Part shown: positions 1 through 11,250 of the stretch, piece by piece
Position numbering within the stretch: the first letter of the stretch is position 1
Layout: every line of letters begins with the position of its first letter
From: Hyaloperonospora brassicae
Lineage: Eukaryota > Oomycota > Peronosporomycetes > Peronosporales > Peronosporaceae
NCBI GenBank assembly: GCA_947650285.1
Contig: CANTFL010001441.1
Location: 1 to 64,000, forward strand
Reading direction: 5' to 3'
Length of the DNA stretch: 64,000 nucleotides
Position numbers and translations under genes: made by a program
Notes under the pieces: model-generated
Database searches by the model: none
Told to the model about the DNA's origin: nothing
The model's input: the letters and a program-made list of their open reading frames with translations, nothing else

Positions 1-706
1 CATTCGCTCGGTTTGACCATCGGTTTGCGTATGATTCACTGTGAAAATGTCCAATCGTGTGCCGCGCACTTTGAAAATGGACTTCCAAACTTTCCAGTAA
101 ATCGAGGTGTTTGACCAGATACAATTGCCACAGGCGAACCGTGTTGTCGAAACATCCGACCGATAAAAAGCGTAGCTGTACCTTCACCATCGATAGATTC
201 CGGCACCGCCGCTAAATGATCCATCTTGCTCAAACGGTCAACAAAGACAACAATAACCGTATTGTCATACGAAATCATTCGGTAAACCGAACATAAAGTC
301 CATGCTGAAGGACTCCCAACATCCAGACGGTACATACAACCTAGCTAGCGGTTCTGCATCGTGAGCTGAGGGTTTCACCCGTTGACACCTTTCACACGTA
401 CACACATATGTGCTCACCCATTTGTAAAGTTTGGGCCACCAATAGCATTGTCTGACTGAGCCATAGGTCTTCTCACAACCGAGATGAACACTCAACGCAG
501 TATCATGTTACTCATAGAGGATCTGATAGTTCAACTTCTCATCATGAGAGCTAACGATACGAAGAGTATCCTCAACCATCAGTGCCATAGCACAACAGGA
601 CTTTATCGATGGAATATCGATGTATCCCCGCACGTAACTATGACGACAGTTCTATGTCCGAGTCCTTGAACTCGTCGTTGCTAAGAGCACGTAGTATATC
701 TACACA
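1..706 (-). pseudogene. Integrase fragment, family A minus arm
   Basis: Integrase cuts and joins retrotransposon cDNA into chromosomal DNA. The zinc-binding region is visible at 265-495: HLGCEKTYGS, then YWWPKLYKWV, then the CERCQ pair with spacing typical of the HHCC fold. The start of the catalytic core follows (WESFSMDFMFGLP and VFVDRLSKMDHLAAVP, 36-335), carrying the first catalytic Asp. The two parts lie in different frames near 260-330, and the stretch 500-700 between RNase H and the zinc region is also broken. The window ends before the second catalytic residue. Same lesions as in the plus copy at 20787-22070. Confidence 0.85.
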
Positions 707-2298
707 TTATTCATCCACGGCGCAAGCCGCACGGATGAGGTCAGTGAATGACGACGACAGAGTCGTAACGTGAGCAATCGCATAATCAGGCCTTCGAGAC
801 AACGCATCAGCCAAAGGATTCTGCTTGCCCGGCTCATACTTCACCTCGAAGTTATATTCGGCAAAGAATGAAAGCCAAGGATATATTATCTGAGATAGAT
901 GTGGCGACTGGGTCGCAGTGTGCAATGACGCATGATCGGTATTGCTCGCAAAAGGCCTGGAGCCAAGCAGATGAACTATGAATTTGACTAGAGCATACTT
1001 CATTGCAATTAGTTATTTTTCATGAACTAGATGGTTCTTTTTAGCAGCTTTCAGCAGTCGGGACTCAAACGCAATGACGCTTTTTCGTCCATCGACACCT
1101 GTTTGTAACAGAGCACTGCCTACGGCAAAGTCAGATGCGTCACAGACGACACTGAAAGTTCGATTAGAATCGGGCAAAGCCAAGATTATTGCATGCAGGA
1201 GACTCTCCTTTACTGCTTGAAAATTGTCATGTTCGGTGCTAGTCCAGCACCGCTCCACATCCTGTTTGAGGAGATTGGATAATGGCCGAGCCATATCTGC
1301 GTAACTTGCACTATACTCGTGTAAGTAATTGGCAAGGCTAAGCCACTTACGTAAGTCCTTTTGGTTCTTAGGAACCGGCCAATCGACTATGGCTTTTGCC
1401 GTAGCGGGATCCGCTCTAAGGTCTCGCTTCTTTAGGAAGCACCCTAAAAAGGGAATCTCTTCTGCACCAAAGATGCACTTAGAGGCGCTGGCATACAACT
1501 TTTCGTGCGTATGCACTCGAGCACCACTCGTAAATGGTCGATATGATTATCCACATCTGACCGACCGTTCATAGTACGATTATGGATAAAGTTGGCGTCA
1601 AATTATGTCTGTGCGTAGCCTCGATGAGGTCTGAACAATTGTGTCACAAGACGATTGAATGTATTTGGGGTCTTTGACAATCCCTGTGTCATAACGAGCC
1701 ACTACCAGAGCATACCGCTCGGAGTACTGACCGCTGTCAGAGGAATATCGCTCTCTCGTATGAGCAGCTGGTAATAACCATCGACTTGGTCGAGCGCACT
1801 GTACATCGCACATCCCACCATGTTGTTTTCAAGAGCATCTTTTCTAGGGATTGGTGTCAGAGCCGGGATGGTGGCAGCATTAAGTTCATTGTAAGCATTG
1901 ACAATGCGCTACTTTCCATTGGGATTTATGACACAAAATGTCGGTGTGGAATGAGGATATCTGCTCTCACGAACCATACCAGACGCGTGCTTTGCACGAA
2001 ACAAGTCGTCCATGACGCCACACTGTTACTTCGGTAAAGTCTACTACCGTGTTACGCCATATTTGGCTCCATGAACTAAGTTAATTTGATGACCAACACA
2101 TCTATCAGGGGGTTAGACAGACAGTGGGTCGTTACACACCACGTCTTGAAATTCCTTTACCAAAGGATAAAACGGATACAGAAGATCCTTGAGGATAGCG
2201 GATCCACTACGCGCACTAAGTATCGCTTTCTTGTCCTCAAGGACGGACTCGTCCAAGAACGAGGATGAGTTCAACTCAACGTCGGGTCGAATGAACAA
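707..2298 (-). pseudogene. Reverse transcriptase-RNase H, family A minus arm
   Basis: RT copies the element RNA into DNA and RNase H removes the RNA strand. Recognisable pieces on the minus strand are [12 protein letters not shown] at the RT entrance (2113-2298), the fingers and palm pieces (1598-1813), the connection and RNase H pieces (1013-1516: IPFLGCF, DWPVPKNQKDLRKWL, FSVVCDASDFAVGSALLQT) and the tail ending ADALSRRPDY (707-1003). The palm catalytic box is destroyed near 1580-1610: where YFDD is expected there is a stop followed by FDAN. At least four frame breaks separate the pieces. The plus copy at 19158-20749 has the same breaks and only a few amino-acid differences, for example FLKKR versus FIKKR. 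Confidence 0.9.
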
Positions 2299-2904
2299 TC
2301 AATCGGATAACTCTCCTGACTGCAAGGCTTGGCTGAATTCGCCATCAGACATTTCGTCTAGTTCAAAGCGAGCATCCAAGGACGAAAGAGTCTCAAGACT
2401 AATGTTGCCATCAACATGGCCAGTCACTCCATTAACATGTGTATATAGTGTATTCTTACTATTACCAACTCGTAACGTCCCGGACGTTTGGCGCTTAACA
2501 GTTACCACCCGACGCCGGGATTGTTTCCTCAAAGGAACCTTGCGCCTCCTAGAGACCGGAAAAGTAGGGTCCTTGTGGTTGCTATTTATCTTATCACGCT
2601 CTATACGAGAGCTCATGTCTTGAGCGACATGTGGTGGAGAGTTACGTAACTCGAACTCTTCACCCAGTGAATTTACACGTATCACTTCACGTGCATTATG
2701 TGGGCCTTGCACTGAATGCTTCAGCTTTTCGACAACAATGTCAACGTCTACATTCAGTGAGGTACCATCGCGTCCATCCTCACTCGGTGGAATTTTTCGT
2801 GCCACCCCACTCTCATCAGAGGAATTACATTCTTGACGACTCGGCCCTAGACCAACCATGCCTGCATCACGCAGTGACTCATTATCACAACGAGTATCAC
2901 TCAA
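2299..2904 (-). CDS. Pol spacer between protease and RT, family A minus arm
   Basis: A 201-codon open stretch between the protease and RT segments, hydrophilic and rich in Ser, Arg and Asp, with a basic patch (SRRRKVPLRKQSRRR). In intact elements it would be part of the polyprotein. It keeps an open frame here and is identical in length to the plus copy at 18552-19157. I see no catalytic motif. Treat it as part of a dead polyprotein and not as a separate gene. Confidence 0.6.
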   Translation of the reverse strand: MSDTRCDNESLRDAGMVGLGPSRQECNSSDESGVARKIPPSEDGRDGTSLNVDVDIVVEKLKHSVQGPHNAREVIRVNSLGEEFELRNSPPHVAQDMSSRIERDKINSNHKDPTFPVSRRRKVPLRKQSRRRVVTVKRQTSGTLRVGNSKNTLYTHVNGVTGHVDGNISLETLSSLDARFELDEMSDGEFSQALQSGELSD

Positions 2905-3671
2905 AATGGAGCATAACTTTCTTCACATACGGTAAAAGCGCTCCGCTCAATGTTCATGTCATTGACATTAAAGTCGACTGAATCGGACATACCAATGTCC
3001 AGCACGTTGATATCCTCTGTCAATGACTCGCGCCAATAGTGCTTTTGTTGCCTAGCAAAAATGGGTTCATGACTCTCCAAAGCTTCGCTAGGAACATTGC
3101 GCGTTGCGTCTAAGGTATTAGACCTCCAATCAATCCATGGCTCATGGCGTTCAATCGAGGCCATACATAGGATGAGATCATACCTCGAATCCAAATCGAG
3201 GACAAGGCAGCGTTCAATGCTGTCAAAGTCCAAAACTTCACACCTAAGTTCAACGTAACTTTAGGCACACTGACACGACTACTAGTCGCTAGACGAACAG
3301 TGATCGAGTCACCCTCATGCTTTTGAGCGCTTCAGCGTATCGCTGATTTTTTCAAGGGAACGACGTCGAGCATAATTGAATGATGATCCGGAGTCGAGTA
3401 AAATCGACCAATGATTCGCCAAGCCTTTCACTGTCGCCTCAGCGACTAACCATCCAGGCTTATAACCACGTTCTGTGCTGACGGGCACAGAGCTGTTTGG
3501 GGATAAGCCCTGTTTTCCTCTACCTCGTATGGAAGTAACAGAACCTATTTCTACCCCAGTAGAGCGCCCCGCGCCTACTGGGTGTCGACGTTTCCCCGTG
3601 CTATACCAGATTTCTGGTTTAGACCGGGATTTCGACTCATAAGAGTCTGGCTCTGTTTGCGCAAGGGACAA
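2901..3671 (-). pseudogene. Aspartic protease, family A minus arm
   Basis: The retropepsin that matures the polyprotein. The active-site triad appears as DSGSS in WSILLDSGSSFNYARR (about 3370-3400). Its C-terminal half at 2901-3233 reads LDLDSRYDLILCMASIERHEPWIDWR, the typical 'D-V-I-L-G-M-P-W-L' region with Gly changed to Cys. The halves are separated by a frame break around 3235-3320. The N-terminal part (3400-3671) joins gag and is rich in Gly and Ser. Confidence 0.82.
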
Positions 3672-3689
3672 GTAAGACGCAAGTTAATA

Positions 3690-4499
3690 GTGCTTCCGCA
3701 CATGTAACAGCGTCTCACTTCCAGTTATTCCTCCGCAACCTAAAAATCAGCTTCATCTTCATCTTCAGTATAGCTGAGATCCATCAGTTCAGGCTTACAG
3801 TGAGCTGACGTGTTTGTCGAGGTTGCCCTCAAAAGCTTATGAACTACGCGCTTCAACCAAGTCAGACCAACTTAAAGTTGTGCTCAGCATTTTGATCGAA
3901 ACTTACATCCTATTCAAAAGTAGAGGGATGGACCCAAAAACCTCGGTTCTGGCCACGCCGGTACGAAGACCTTCCATGAAGACAGTCGCACAGACTGTCT
4001 CAGGGAGATGGTCAGACTGCATAGCAGCCATCAGAGTTCTCATCTCTTGGAAATAGTCCGTTGACTCATTCTTTTCCTGACGGGTAGATAAGAAGCGTGA
4101 TCGCACGCGATAAGCCTGGTTGGGCGGCGAGAAAACTCGCAAGAGGTCTAACTGTAGCGATTTCCATGTGGGAAACGCCAAGTCGACCGACGTGCCACAC
4201 GTCAGAGCCCACTCTCAAGCTCTGCCATCTATCTTAGAGATGGACGTCGAGACTCGATGTTGCTCAAGTGAGATAAGGCCAGACCTCATGGCCATCTCAA
4301 TCCCTCGGATCCAGAGGGTGAGATTTTCTACCTCCTTCGCGGAATAATATCTGACGTCCACCCTGAGGGGACGAGGATTAGGCTTTCCGTCTGTCATTAC
4401 CACGTAGCGTGTTGGCATAGCCGACGCCACTTGGTTTTGAACCTGACGTAAAAAGGCCATTTCATACTGCATGAAGGCCTCGAAGCGTGCATTTGTCAC
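3690..4499 (-). pseudogene. Gag (capsid and zinc knuckle), family A minus arm
   Basis: Gag forms the cytoplasmic particle that packages element RNA. The capsid-like region spans 4215-4499 (VENLTLWIRGIEMAMRSGLI) and 3903-4181 ([20 protein letters not shown], then [19 protein letters not shown]), separated by a stop and a frame break at about 4185-4215. A degenerate CCHC knuckle follows at about 3690-3720 (RCYMCGST, then an Asn at the expected His position, then CPL) with two in-frame stops before it. The uninterrupted run from 3860 to 3700 shows what the plus copy looked like before element C inserted into it. Confidence 0.85.
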
Positions 4500-4670
4500 A
4501 TCAGGACCTTGCGCAGCTATGGACTCCAGAAATTATGGTCCCACAGCCGCGGTCAGCTAATCAAGCGCGTCCTTTAATTACTCATTAAGTGGTGTGGATT
4601 TCTCCATCCTCACAGAGGATTAGTCGTAATGACTCAAGCGTAGATTGACTCCAAGTGCCGCCAAATGAAG

Positions 4671-5149
4671 CGGAGCTACACATCTCCTTCAGTCAGAGGA
4701 AGACTTAACGCCAAACGAGCAACTTTAGTTTGAATGAACCCGAATTAGAGAGGTGACAAGCCCAGAGAGCTTATGGTCTCTGTTTCAGGGGACCAAACGA
4801 TTCAAAAGAATCACAGCACATAGTGCTAAAGAGTAGCTGCCTTCACAGGCGTTGCGAACTGTTACCGATCAAAGACGCCTCGTGAGGCATGTGTCTTAAG
4901 TGATCAAAATGGGAACTGAACTTTATTTCTTTTTTCTATCTAAAAGAAAACCTCAGAACAACGTACTTAATCAAGTCACTACTGTTCTAATTAGTACCTC
5001 CATATAAATTTTAAATTCGCGGATGACATACGCCAGCCCCCGAGAATTGATTTTGTGATATTAAATCATTTTCAATGAAACTCCATCCTTTGTGTACCAC
5101 ACATGTTGTATACCCGTTACACACATACCTGTTGTGTAACCTCGTTACA
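4671..5149 (-). repeat. Central LTR of the palindrome (family A)
   Basis: 479-bp LTR reading leftward: it starts at TGTAACGAGG (5149) and ends near GTAGCTCCG (4671), where similarity with the other LTR at 23426-23903 stops. It contains an AATAAA-type signal in an A-rich tract (around 4930) and a short hairpin (GGTCCCCTG...CAGAGACC, about 4778-4797). It serves as the 5' LTR of the minus arm and lies at the centre of the palindrome. The plus arm has no complete LTR of its own at this end. The terminus was set by loss of similarity, because a canonical CA end is not seen. Confidence 0.75.
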
Positions 5150-5150
5150 T

Positions 5151-5258
5151 AGACCGTAAGCTCTCTGAGCTTGTCACCTCTCTAATTCGGGTTCATCAAA
5201 CTAAAGTTGCTCGTTTGGCGTTAAGTCTTCCTCTGACTGAAGGAGATGTGTAGCTCCG
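5151..5258 (+). repeat. Truncated 5' LTR of the plus arm
   Basis: Only the last 108 bp of the family A LTR (GACCGTAAGCTC to GTAGCTCCG) are present. They abut the start of the oppositely oriented central LTR at 5149. The missing first 370 bp are replaced by that inverted LTR. Confidence 0.7.
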
Positions 5259-5429
5259 CTTCATTTGGCGGCACTTGGAGTCAATCTACGCTTGAGTCAT
5301 TACGACTAATCCTCTGTGAGGATGGAGAAATCCACACCACTTAATGAGTACTTAAAGGACGCGCTTGATTAGCTGACCGCGGCTGTGGGACCATAATTTC
5401 TGGAGTCCATAGCTGCGCAAGGTCCTGAT

Positions 5430-6108
5430 GTGATAAATGCACGTTTCGAGGCCTTCATGCAGTATGAAATGGCCTTTTTACGTCAGGTTCAAAACCAAGT
5501 GGCGTCGGCTATGCCAACACGCTACGTGGTAATGACAGACGGAAAGCCTAATCCTCGTCCCCTCAGGGTGGACGTCAGATATTATTCCGCGAAGGAGGTA
5601 GAAAATCTCACCCTCTGGATCCGAGGGATCGAGATGGCCATGAGGTCTGGCCTTATCTCACTTGAGCAACATCGAGTCTCGATGTCCATCTCTAAGATAG
5701 ATGGCAGAGCTTGAGAGTGGGCTCTGACGTGTGGCACGTCGGTCGACTTGGCGTTTCCCACATGGAAATCGCTACAGTTAGACCTCTTGCGAGTTTTCTC
5801 GCCGCCCAACCAGGCTTATCGCGTGCGATCACGCTTCTTATCTACCCGTCAGGAAAAGAATGAGTCAACGGACTATTTCCAAGAGATGAGAACTCTGATG
5901 GCTGCTATGCAGTCTGACCATCTCCCTGAGACAGTCTGTGCGACTGTCTTCATGGAAGGTCTTCGTACCGGCGTGGCCAGAACCGAGGTTTTTGGTTCCA
6001 TCCCTCTACTTTTGAATAGGATGTGAGTTTCGATCAAAATGCTGAGCACAACTTTAAGTTGGTCTGACTTGGTTGAATTGCGCAGAACCTAAGCTTTGTG
6101 AGGCCAAG
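5430..6108 (+). pseudogene. Gag 5' part, family A plus arm, interrupted by element C
   Basis: Same capsid region as 3903-4499 on the minus strand: 5430-5714 and 5748-6026, with the same stop and frame break between them. The copies differ at two amino acids (Thr/Ile near the start, Thr/Met near the end of the first part). After 6026 the frame is lost. The last 45 bp before 6109 have many changes relative to the uninterrupted copy (GAATTGCGCAGAACC against GAAGCGCGTAGTTCA). The zinc knuckle half continues at 17639. Confidence 0.85.
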
Positions 6109-6977
6109 TGTGGTGCAGTGGTAATCGCACTTTTGAGGAGTCGATACCAACTCTTCACTGGCGCCCGGACGACCGACTAATGGAGGGGGTACTCCGATTC
6201 CGTATTGTATGCTTCGCTAACCTTGTGTACCCGTCGGTGGAGCGGGTTGCAATCTTCCAGGTGGACTCGAGTCGATGCCAAGCTTGACCGTGGTAGGGAT
6301 TGGTGCTGCCGCGTGGAAACCTTCATACGGTAGCGGGTGTACTTGTGGGGTTCTCGATATGAGCCACCTTGATCTCTACGAGATCGACTTGTCCAATGGT
6401 GATGCTTGATCCGAGAACCTTCTGACCACTTGATCCGTCTCACGATCTTGCACCCCTTGTCTTTACGTGTTCGCTTCGTCCGATTGCAGCTTGGGTTTTT
6501 GTTAAGAGTCCTTGATCCCTAGCCAAACAATCCAGGGATATCACTTAAGCTAAGTATGCGACTTTCTTTGACGGCGGGTGACCAATCATCTATCCCGGAA
6601 GAGAAGTCAACAAGTGTACTTAGAAGCAAATTGAACTCTGTTTAGTGTTAAACAATCAAACCCAAACCTAACCCATCGCTAGGCCTATCTGTATCACTAA
6701 TTTCGAAGCCACGCGTCTTCCTCTCAATGATATCGCCCCCTCGTACCCCAGGTGGTTTACACCAAGTGGGCTCTCTCTGGAAACTTGGCGTGACCCACAC
6801 CAGAGATCGAAAGATCAGATCGAGATCGAGATCAAGGATCAGATCGTGGTCGTGTGAGCCACTCATCTCAGATATTATTCCTCCAATCAAAATTCTTTTC
6901 GGACTTAACCGACGCCTGTGATCTGTGAGCTCTCACGTCCCACCTTAACGGTTGAATCTCATGATTGCTTTACTACA
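6109..6977 (-). repeat. 3' LTR of element C
   Basis: 869 bp, matching 16761-17638 with about 30 differences, several clustered near 6205-6235. Minus-strand ends are TGTAGTAAAGC and ...CTGCACCACA. Positions 6804-6846 hold seven GATC sites. The polypurine tract expected just upstream in element sense (6978-6995) is weak. Confidence 0.9.
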
Positions 6978-7180
6978 ATAGTCCCCAGAACCGTTAGTAG
7001 ACAAACGGTGTCGACCTAGCTGACAATCCTCTTGTATCGTGACAGCGATTGACCCCTCCATTCTTTTAATTCATACTCGGTTTGTTCTCCACCATGCTGG
7101 ACGGCGCCACATCAGATTCCACCCCTCGATCCAACGTTAGGTCGAACATCCCCAAATCTTAACCAGATACACCTGAGGAA

Positions 7181-8753
7181 ATGGTTACTTCGTCGGATGA
7201 CTCCAGCTCTGTCTGTTCAGACCCTCCCACGCTGGTGTTGGGCGAGTGCAATCACTCGATAGCCACCGCCATGGCCACATCGGCTGACACGTTCGATGTG
7301 GGTCCCAGATTGGTTCTTGATGCGAGTTCGTCTCCTATCTCTGCTCTAAATGCTCCCAAGATCGCCAGTGCCATCTCGCTTTCTCGTTCGAGACAACCTG
7401 TTCCACTGCCCAGCGTCCGCGTCGGGTCATCGTCTGTGATCGACTGTGATTCGGCGAAAGAGATGATCGATTCCCTCGGCTTTTGACTGGATCAGCAGCA
7501 AACGATCTTGGACCGATATGGGGACTTGGAGGTCATTTTAGCTCGACAGTTTGCTCGTAAGTGTCAACTAAAAACAAACTTGAAGGAGATCTGCACCTCC
7601 GTTCGTGACTTTTGTTCAAGTCAAGTATGATGCGCTGCGCGCGTGACTCAAAAATGAGTCGCAACGAGCGACGAAGTTTCGCGAGGGACAGGGAGAACCC
7701 CAAGCCGAAATTTACAATCAGGCCGCCGAGATCGAGGAACAGGCTGCGGGATCGTGTTCCTGAAAGATGAAGTTCTAAAGGCTGTCCGAAAACGCCAAAT
7801 TGATCAAGAGGAATGTGACCATGAGATTGCCGAGATTGGCAAGCAGATAAACGAGATTGGAGACCGCTTGGTGGCTGAGCGTGATGAGCTTTCGGATCGC
7901 CTCATCTGGTTGTATGGAGCAGCATCACAATACGAGAAATCGCACACCGAATATTAAGACAAGCTCCGACGCACTGTCGAGTGCGTTAGGGAAATGCAAG
8001 TGGAGTTGCGTCGGGAAAAGGCAAACGTTGCTGATCGATCTTCCAAACATGCGCCGCTAAGATGCGTGTTACTAGATCGCGACTCCTTGCTCACTCAGCT
8101 GCGCGTCGATTTGTCGAACCTGACCGCGGAACGGAACCGCGCTGTACACGACCACCGCACGTTGCGAGATCGCATGACATCTCTGGTGACTGGTGATCTC
8201 CTATTGATCTAGACCCCAGTGGCGTCGATCGATCCCCTCTCTGGATCAGCTCCCTGCTGTCCCGATCCCGCGTTGCCAAGCCGCGAGCGTCCGCGTGAAA
8301 CAGTATCTTCACGGGCACAGTCCTTCTCCAAGATAGCCGCTCGATCTTCAATCTCTACCCCCCCCTTGATCCAAACCGGTTGGTAGAGCGGAGAGGTCGC
8401 GTGATCCCACGACCCGCCGCGATCTTGCTACCGGTCGGCCTGCCCGCAAACCTGGTTAATCCCGACTCCGTCGTGTCGCCTCGCCTGCCTCCGAACATAT
8501 GGAGGCCACCGAGGTTGAGGATGCGACCCTTGCGGCGTTGTCGGGATCCCGATCTTCTTCTCTTCGCAAGCCACCCGGCGCCCGATCTCAACTTTTAGCC
8601 GGATCGTCCGTCGCCCCGATAGTCGTGGATTATCTCCATCAGCCAGCGGCGGCTGTGGCATCCAGCCTAATTTCATCTGGCGTGGATTCAAGGGATTCCG
8701 AGGGGCGATCAGCGTCACCGACAGTCCGCGTGCATCCGTTAACAAGTTTGTGA
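7181..8753 (+). pseudogene. Antisense coiled-coil reading frame of element C
   Basis: A degenerate plus-strand coding region, opposite to gag-pol, lying between integrase and the 3' LTR. The first part (7181-7486) is Ser-rich and ends at a TGA. The same frame continues through LDQQQTILDRYGDLEVILAR to about 7627. After a shift, a charged heptad-like region runs from 7627 to 8212, including QAEIYNQAAEIEEQ, EIAEIGKQINEIGDRLVAER and RREKANVADRSS, interrupted by three stops but with frame kept across the TAA at 7955. A Ser/Ala-rich tail is open at 8499-8753. The charged repeats on both sides of each stop indicate decayed coding sequence and not chance. Product and function are unknown; I recognise no named family. 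In element sense this is the non-coding strand, so expression would need an antisense promoter, perhaps in the nearby LTR. Confidence 0.6.
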
Positions 8754-9158
8754 CGGAGGCCGACTATGGACATCTACCTCGCGTCAAGAGCGATCAAGCT
8801 AAGTAGATTCCAGGATACCGAGATCGTGCGCCCCGATCTTCTGCTCAAGTCACGCCTTGGTAGGCACGGAGGATCAACCGGGTTGGTATTGCTGAGCTGA
8901 ACGTTGATTTCTACTTCCAAAATTTCGTCAAATCAAAACGATTTCCATTACCGAAGATGAATGTAAGCCCCAATCCGCCTTCTCATACAACCGCATTATA
9001 CGTCAATTACCCCCATTCCAATAGCTGTCGATCTCTGCCTCTTATGATTGCATCACTTCGAAATGATTCCGACTCAGTCGATCTCGATCAAACTCTTGAA
9101 GCAACGATCCGCAATTTAGATCTGCTTCTTCTATCCAGGTCAGATCTTCGTATTCCTT

Positions 9159-10815
9159 CTACCGCACTGGATACTGTTTATGTATCCGACCATAACGAGT
9201 CGCAAGTCCCGATGGTACATCCAAAATCTCATTCACTTCGTATTCATCAGCACCCAAGTTGATCTCCCAACTAGTAGTCGGCAAGAGAGATTCATCAAAA
9301 TCCTCGCGATCTCCATTGTCAGCCATCAACCCTCCACTCGGTCGATCTATAAATCTCACCACTCGTTTTAACTTGGAGACATGCACGACCGGAAACATTC
9401 TGTATGGCGTTCCTGCAATATCTAATTGAACCGCATGGTCTCCACAGAGTTCCGCCACCCGAAACGGCCATGCCACATGTGTGCAAGCTTGCGGGAGTAT
9501 CCATCTTTAACTACATCCGAATAGAGCCATACATGCGTCCCACACTCTATGTTATGCGGATTGTTATCTGCGTTATGCTGATCTACTCGATCTCGGATCG
9601 CGACCTGGAGTCGCTCGTTCGCCATCGATCTAGCTCGCTGGTACTGACTCTGAATGTTGTATCGCCATCTCCTTGGGTCCCGATCTTGTATCTTGGTGCT
9701 TCTCAGTGGTGGCGTTGCCTATACCGTCGATCTTGGTTCCCAGCCGTGGATCAGGTAGAAGGGAGTATCTCCGTGTATACGATCTTGTGCCTTATTAATC
9801 TCAAACGTCAATCTCTCAGCGTACTCCTCCCAATCCTTCTGATCCACATCTGCGACATACATCTTGATGGCTCGAGTCAGCATCAGTACCATGCTTTATG
9901 CTGTGCTATTTGCTTGAGGGTGATAAGCCATAGTAGCACGTTGTTTCTGTCCGGAGATCTTATTAAAATTCTCGGAAGAAAACTGACATGAATCCAGATT
10001 TCGGATCATGCCGTATCGCTTCACTTGCTCCAAACCTTCGAAACACGCATTCCTCGTATCCTTCTGCAATTGTCTGCGCCGTTCGTGATGCGCTCGCTCT
10101 AGCCACCACATATCCCGAGAATAGGTCCACCCATTTCAGTAACTCTGTGTTCCCTTTTAACGACTTAGAAAGAGAAGGTTTGTGGTCCATTGTAATCATT
10201 TGAAACGAGTATGTTGCATGGTGACCCCCCCCCCCCTCCGAGATCGAAAGTAAGCCGTTTTAGTAGTACAGTCCACGCACTCGCCCACATACCGTCGAAC
10301 AGTCTGATACAACCCTCTACAATGGAAATTATATCGTATCCGCTGACACGTCCTTCCGATCCATTGGTGGCCCCCTTCCAAACTCGTGTGTTAATGATGC
10401 AAAAAGTCACGCTGCAACAATTCAGGCACTACGAGGAGGATCATTTTTATGCAATCTTCCGAACACCCAGACACTCGAGGACGGAAAAATAGCAACTTTT
10501 TCTCGTCCACCTCGTAATATGGAGCAACCCGAGAACACATTTTCGCATCTCCTTTGCTCATCTGGGTCTCACTCCCAATGAGATACTTCTTCACGTGGGC
10601 GATCCAACTTTCCTCCTGTTTCGCCTGCTTGATCCGCTCGATCCGAATATGTTGCACCACTTCTTCTTGTAGCCCATCGGACTGCCTGCGTCTTCGCAAC
10701 GCTGATTGTGTGATCGCAGTCATCTTTACCACTCGATCTGGTCTTTCGGGTACGATCATTTCATACAATCGATTCAATGATACCAAGTCTTGTATCTCTG
10801 AGTCAGAGGTGACGA
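9159..10815 (-). pseudogene. Integrase of element C
   Basis: Zinc-binding part at 10165-10430 (EGGHQWIGRT, IRYNFHCRGLY, ECVDC). The core at 9896-10199 shows ITMDHKPSL (first Asp), LLKWVDLFSGYVVARASASR and the second Asp in IRHDPKSGFM. The expected catalytic Glu after ATMAYHPQANSTA is replaced by a stop codon (near 9896). The C-terminal part is 9159-9625, with VWLYSDVV, KLAHMWHGRF and the FPVVHVSKLKRVVRF box typical of Gypsy integrases. Several frame breaks separate the parts. It would have inserted element cDNA when intact and is inactive here. Confidence 0.9.
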
Positions 10816-11250
10816 TCGTGTATGTCTCCTGTTGCAAAGCTAAACTCGCCCATCTATCTGTGCTTTGGTCCATTCCCGTTTCATGTGTAGAAACTCGTGC
10901 TTTGGCCACGAATGTAGCCTTTTCATCGCCTTGTCTCGTAAAACTTTAAACCCCGACGCCTTGCAATCAAACTCACCCCGCATTTGGCGGATCACCAAGT
11001 TGTAATCGCCGCATATGATGATACGTACCCTAGTTTGTTTATCCACCAGATCTAACCCAAGCAATAGAACGCGATATTCCGCTGTATTTACTATTACATA
11101 CATCGCATATCCTTATGCCGCTGCCACAACGGTCCTTCGGGAAGTTTCCACACGATCGCGCTGCATGCCCCCACTCTTCCGTTTAACCCGAGCTGATCCA
11201 TCGAAACTGATCGCCAGAAGGTCCTCGTCTTCTTCCACCGTAGTCAGTGG
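10815..11250 (-). pseudogene. Second RNase H domain of element C
   Basis: Downstream of the usual RT-linked RNase H is another RNase H-like segment. It begins ISFDGSARVKRKSGG (first catalytic Asp in FDGSA, about 11210). After a frame break at 11103-11113 it continues NTAEYRVLLLGLDL (catalytic Glu context, AEYR), IICGDYNLVIRQMRG (catalytic Asp, GD) and ends near KREWTKAQ. This pattern is that of the RVT_3/plant-archaeal-type RNase H. Gypsy lineages with an extra RNase H are known in plants (Tat) and, as I recall, in oomycetes. It sits directly before integrase. Confidence 0.8.

Larger units (their letters stand above)
1..5149 (-). mobile_element. Ty3/Gypsy element, family A, minus arm (cut by window start)
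   Basis: A dead LTR retrotransposon read on the minus strand in the order LTR (4671-5149), gag, protease, spacer, RT, RNase H, integrase. It runs off the window at position 1, inside the integrase core. Its sequence from 4779 down to 1 matches the plus strand from 5151 to 21455 almost base for base, apart from an 11.5-kb insertion in that other copy. Stops and frameshifts interrupt every domain, and the RT catalytic YxDD site is lost, so it cannot move by itself. Domain order and motifs identify it as Ty3/Gypsy; the family name is not known to me. Confidence 0.93.
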
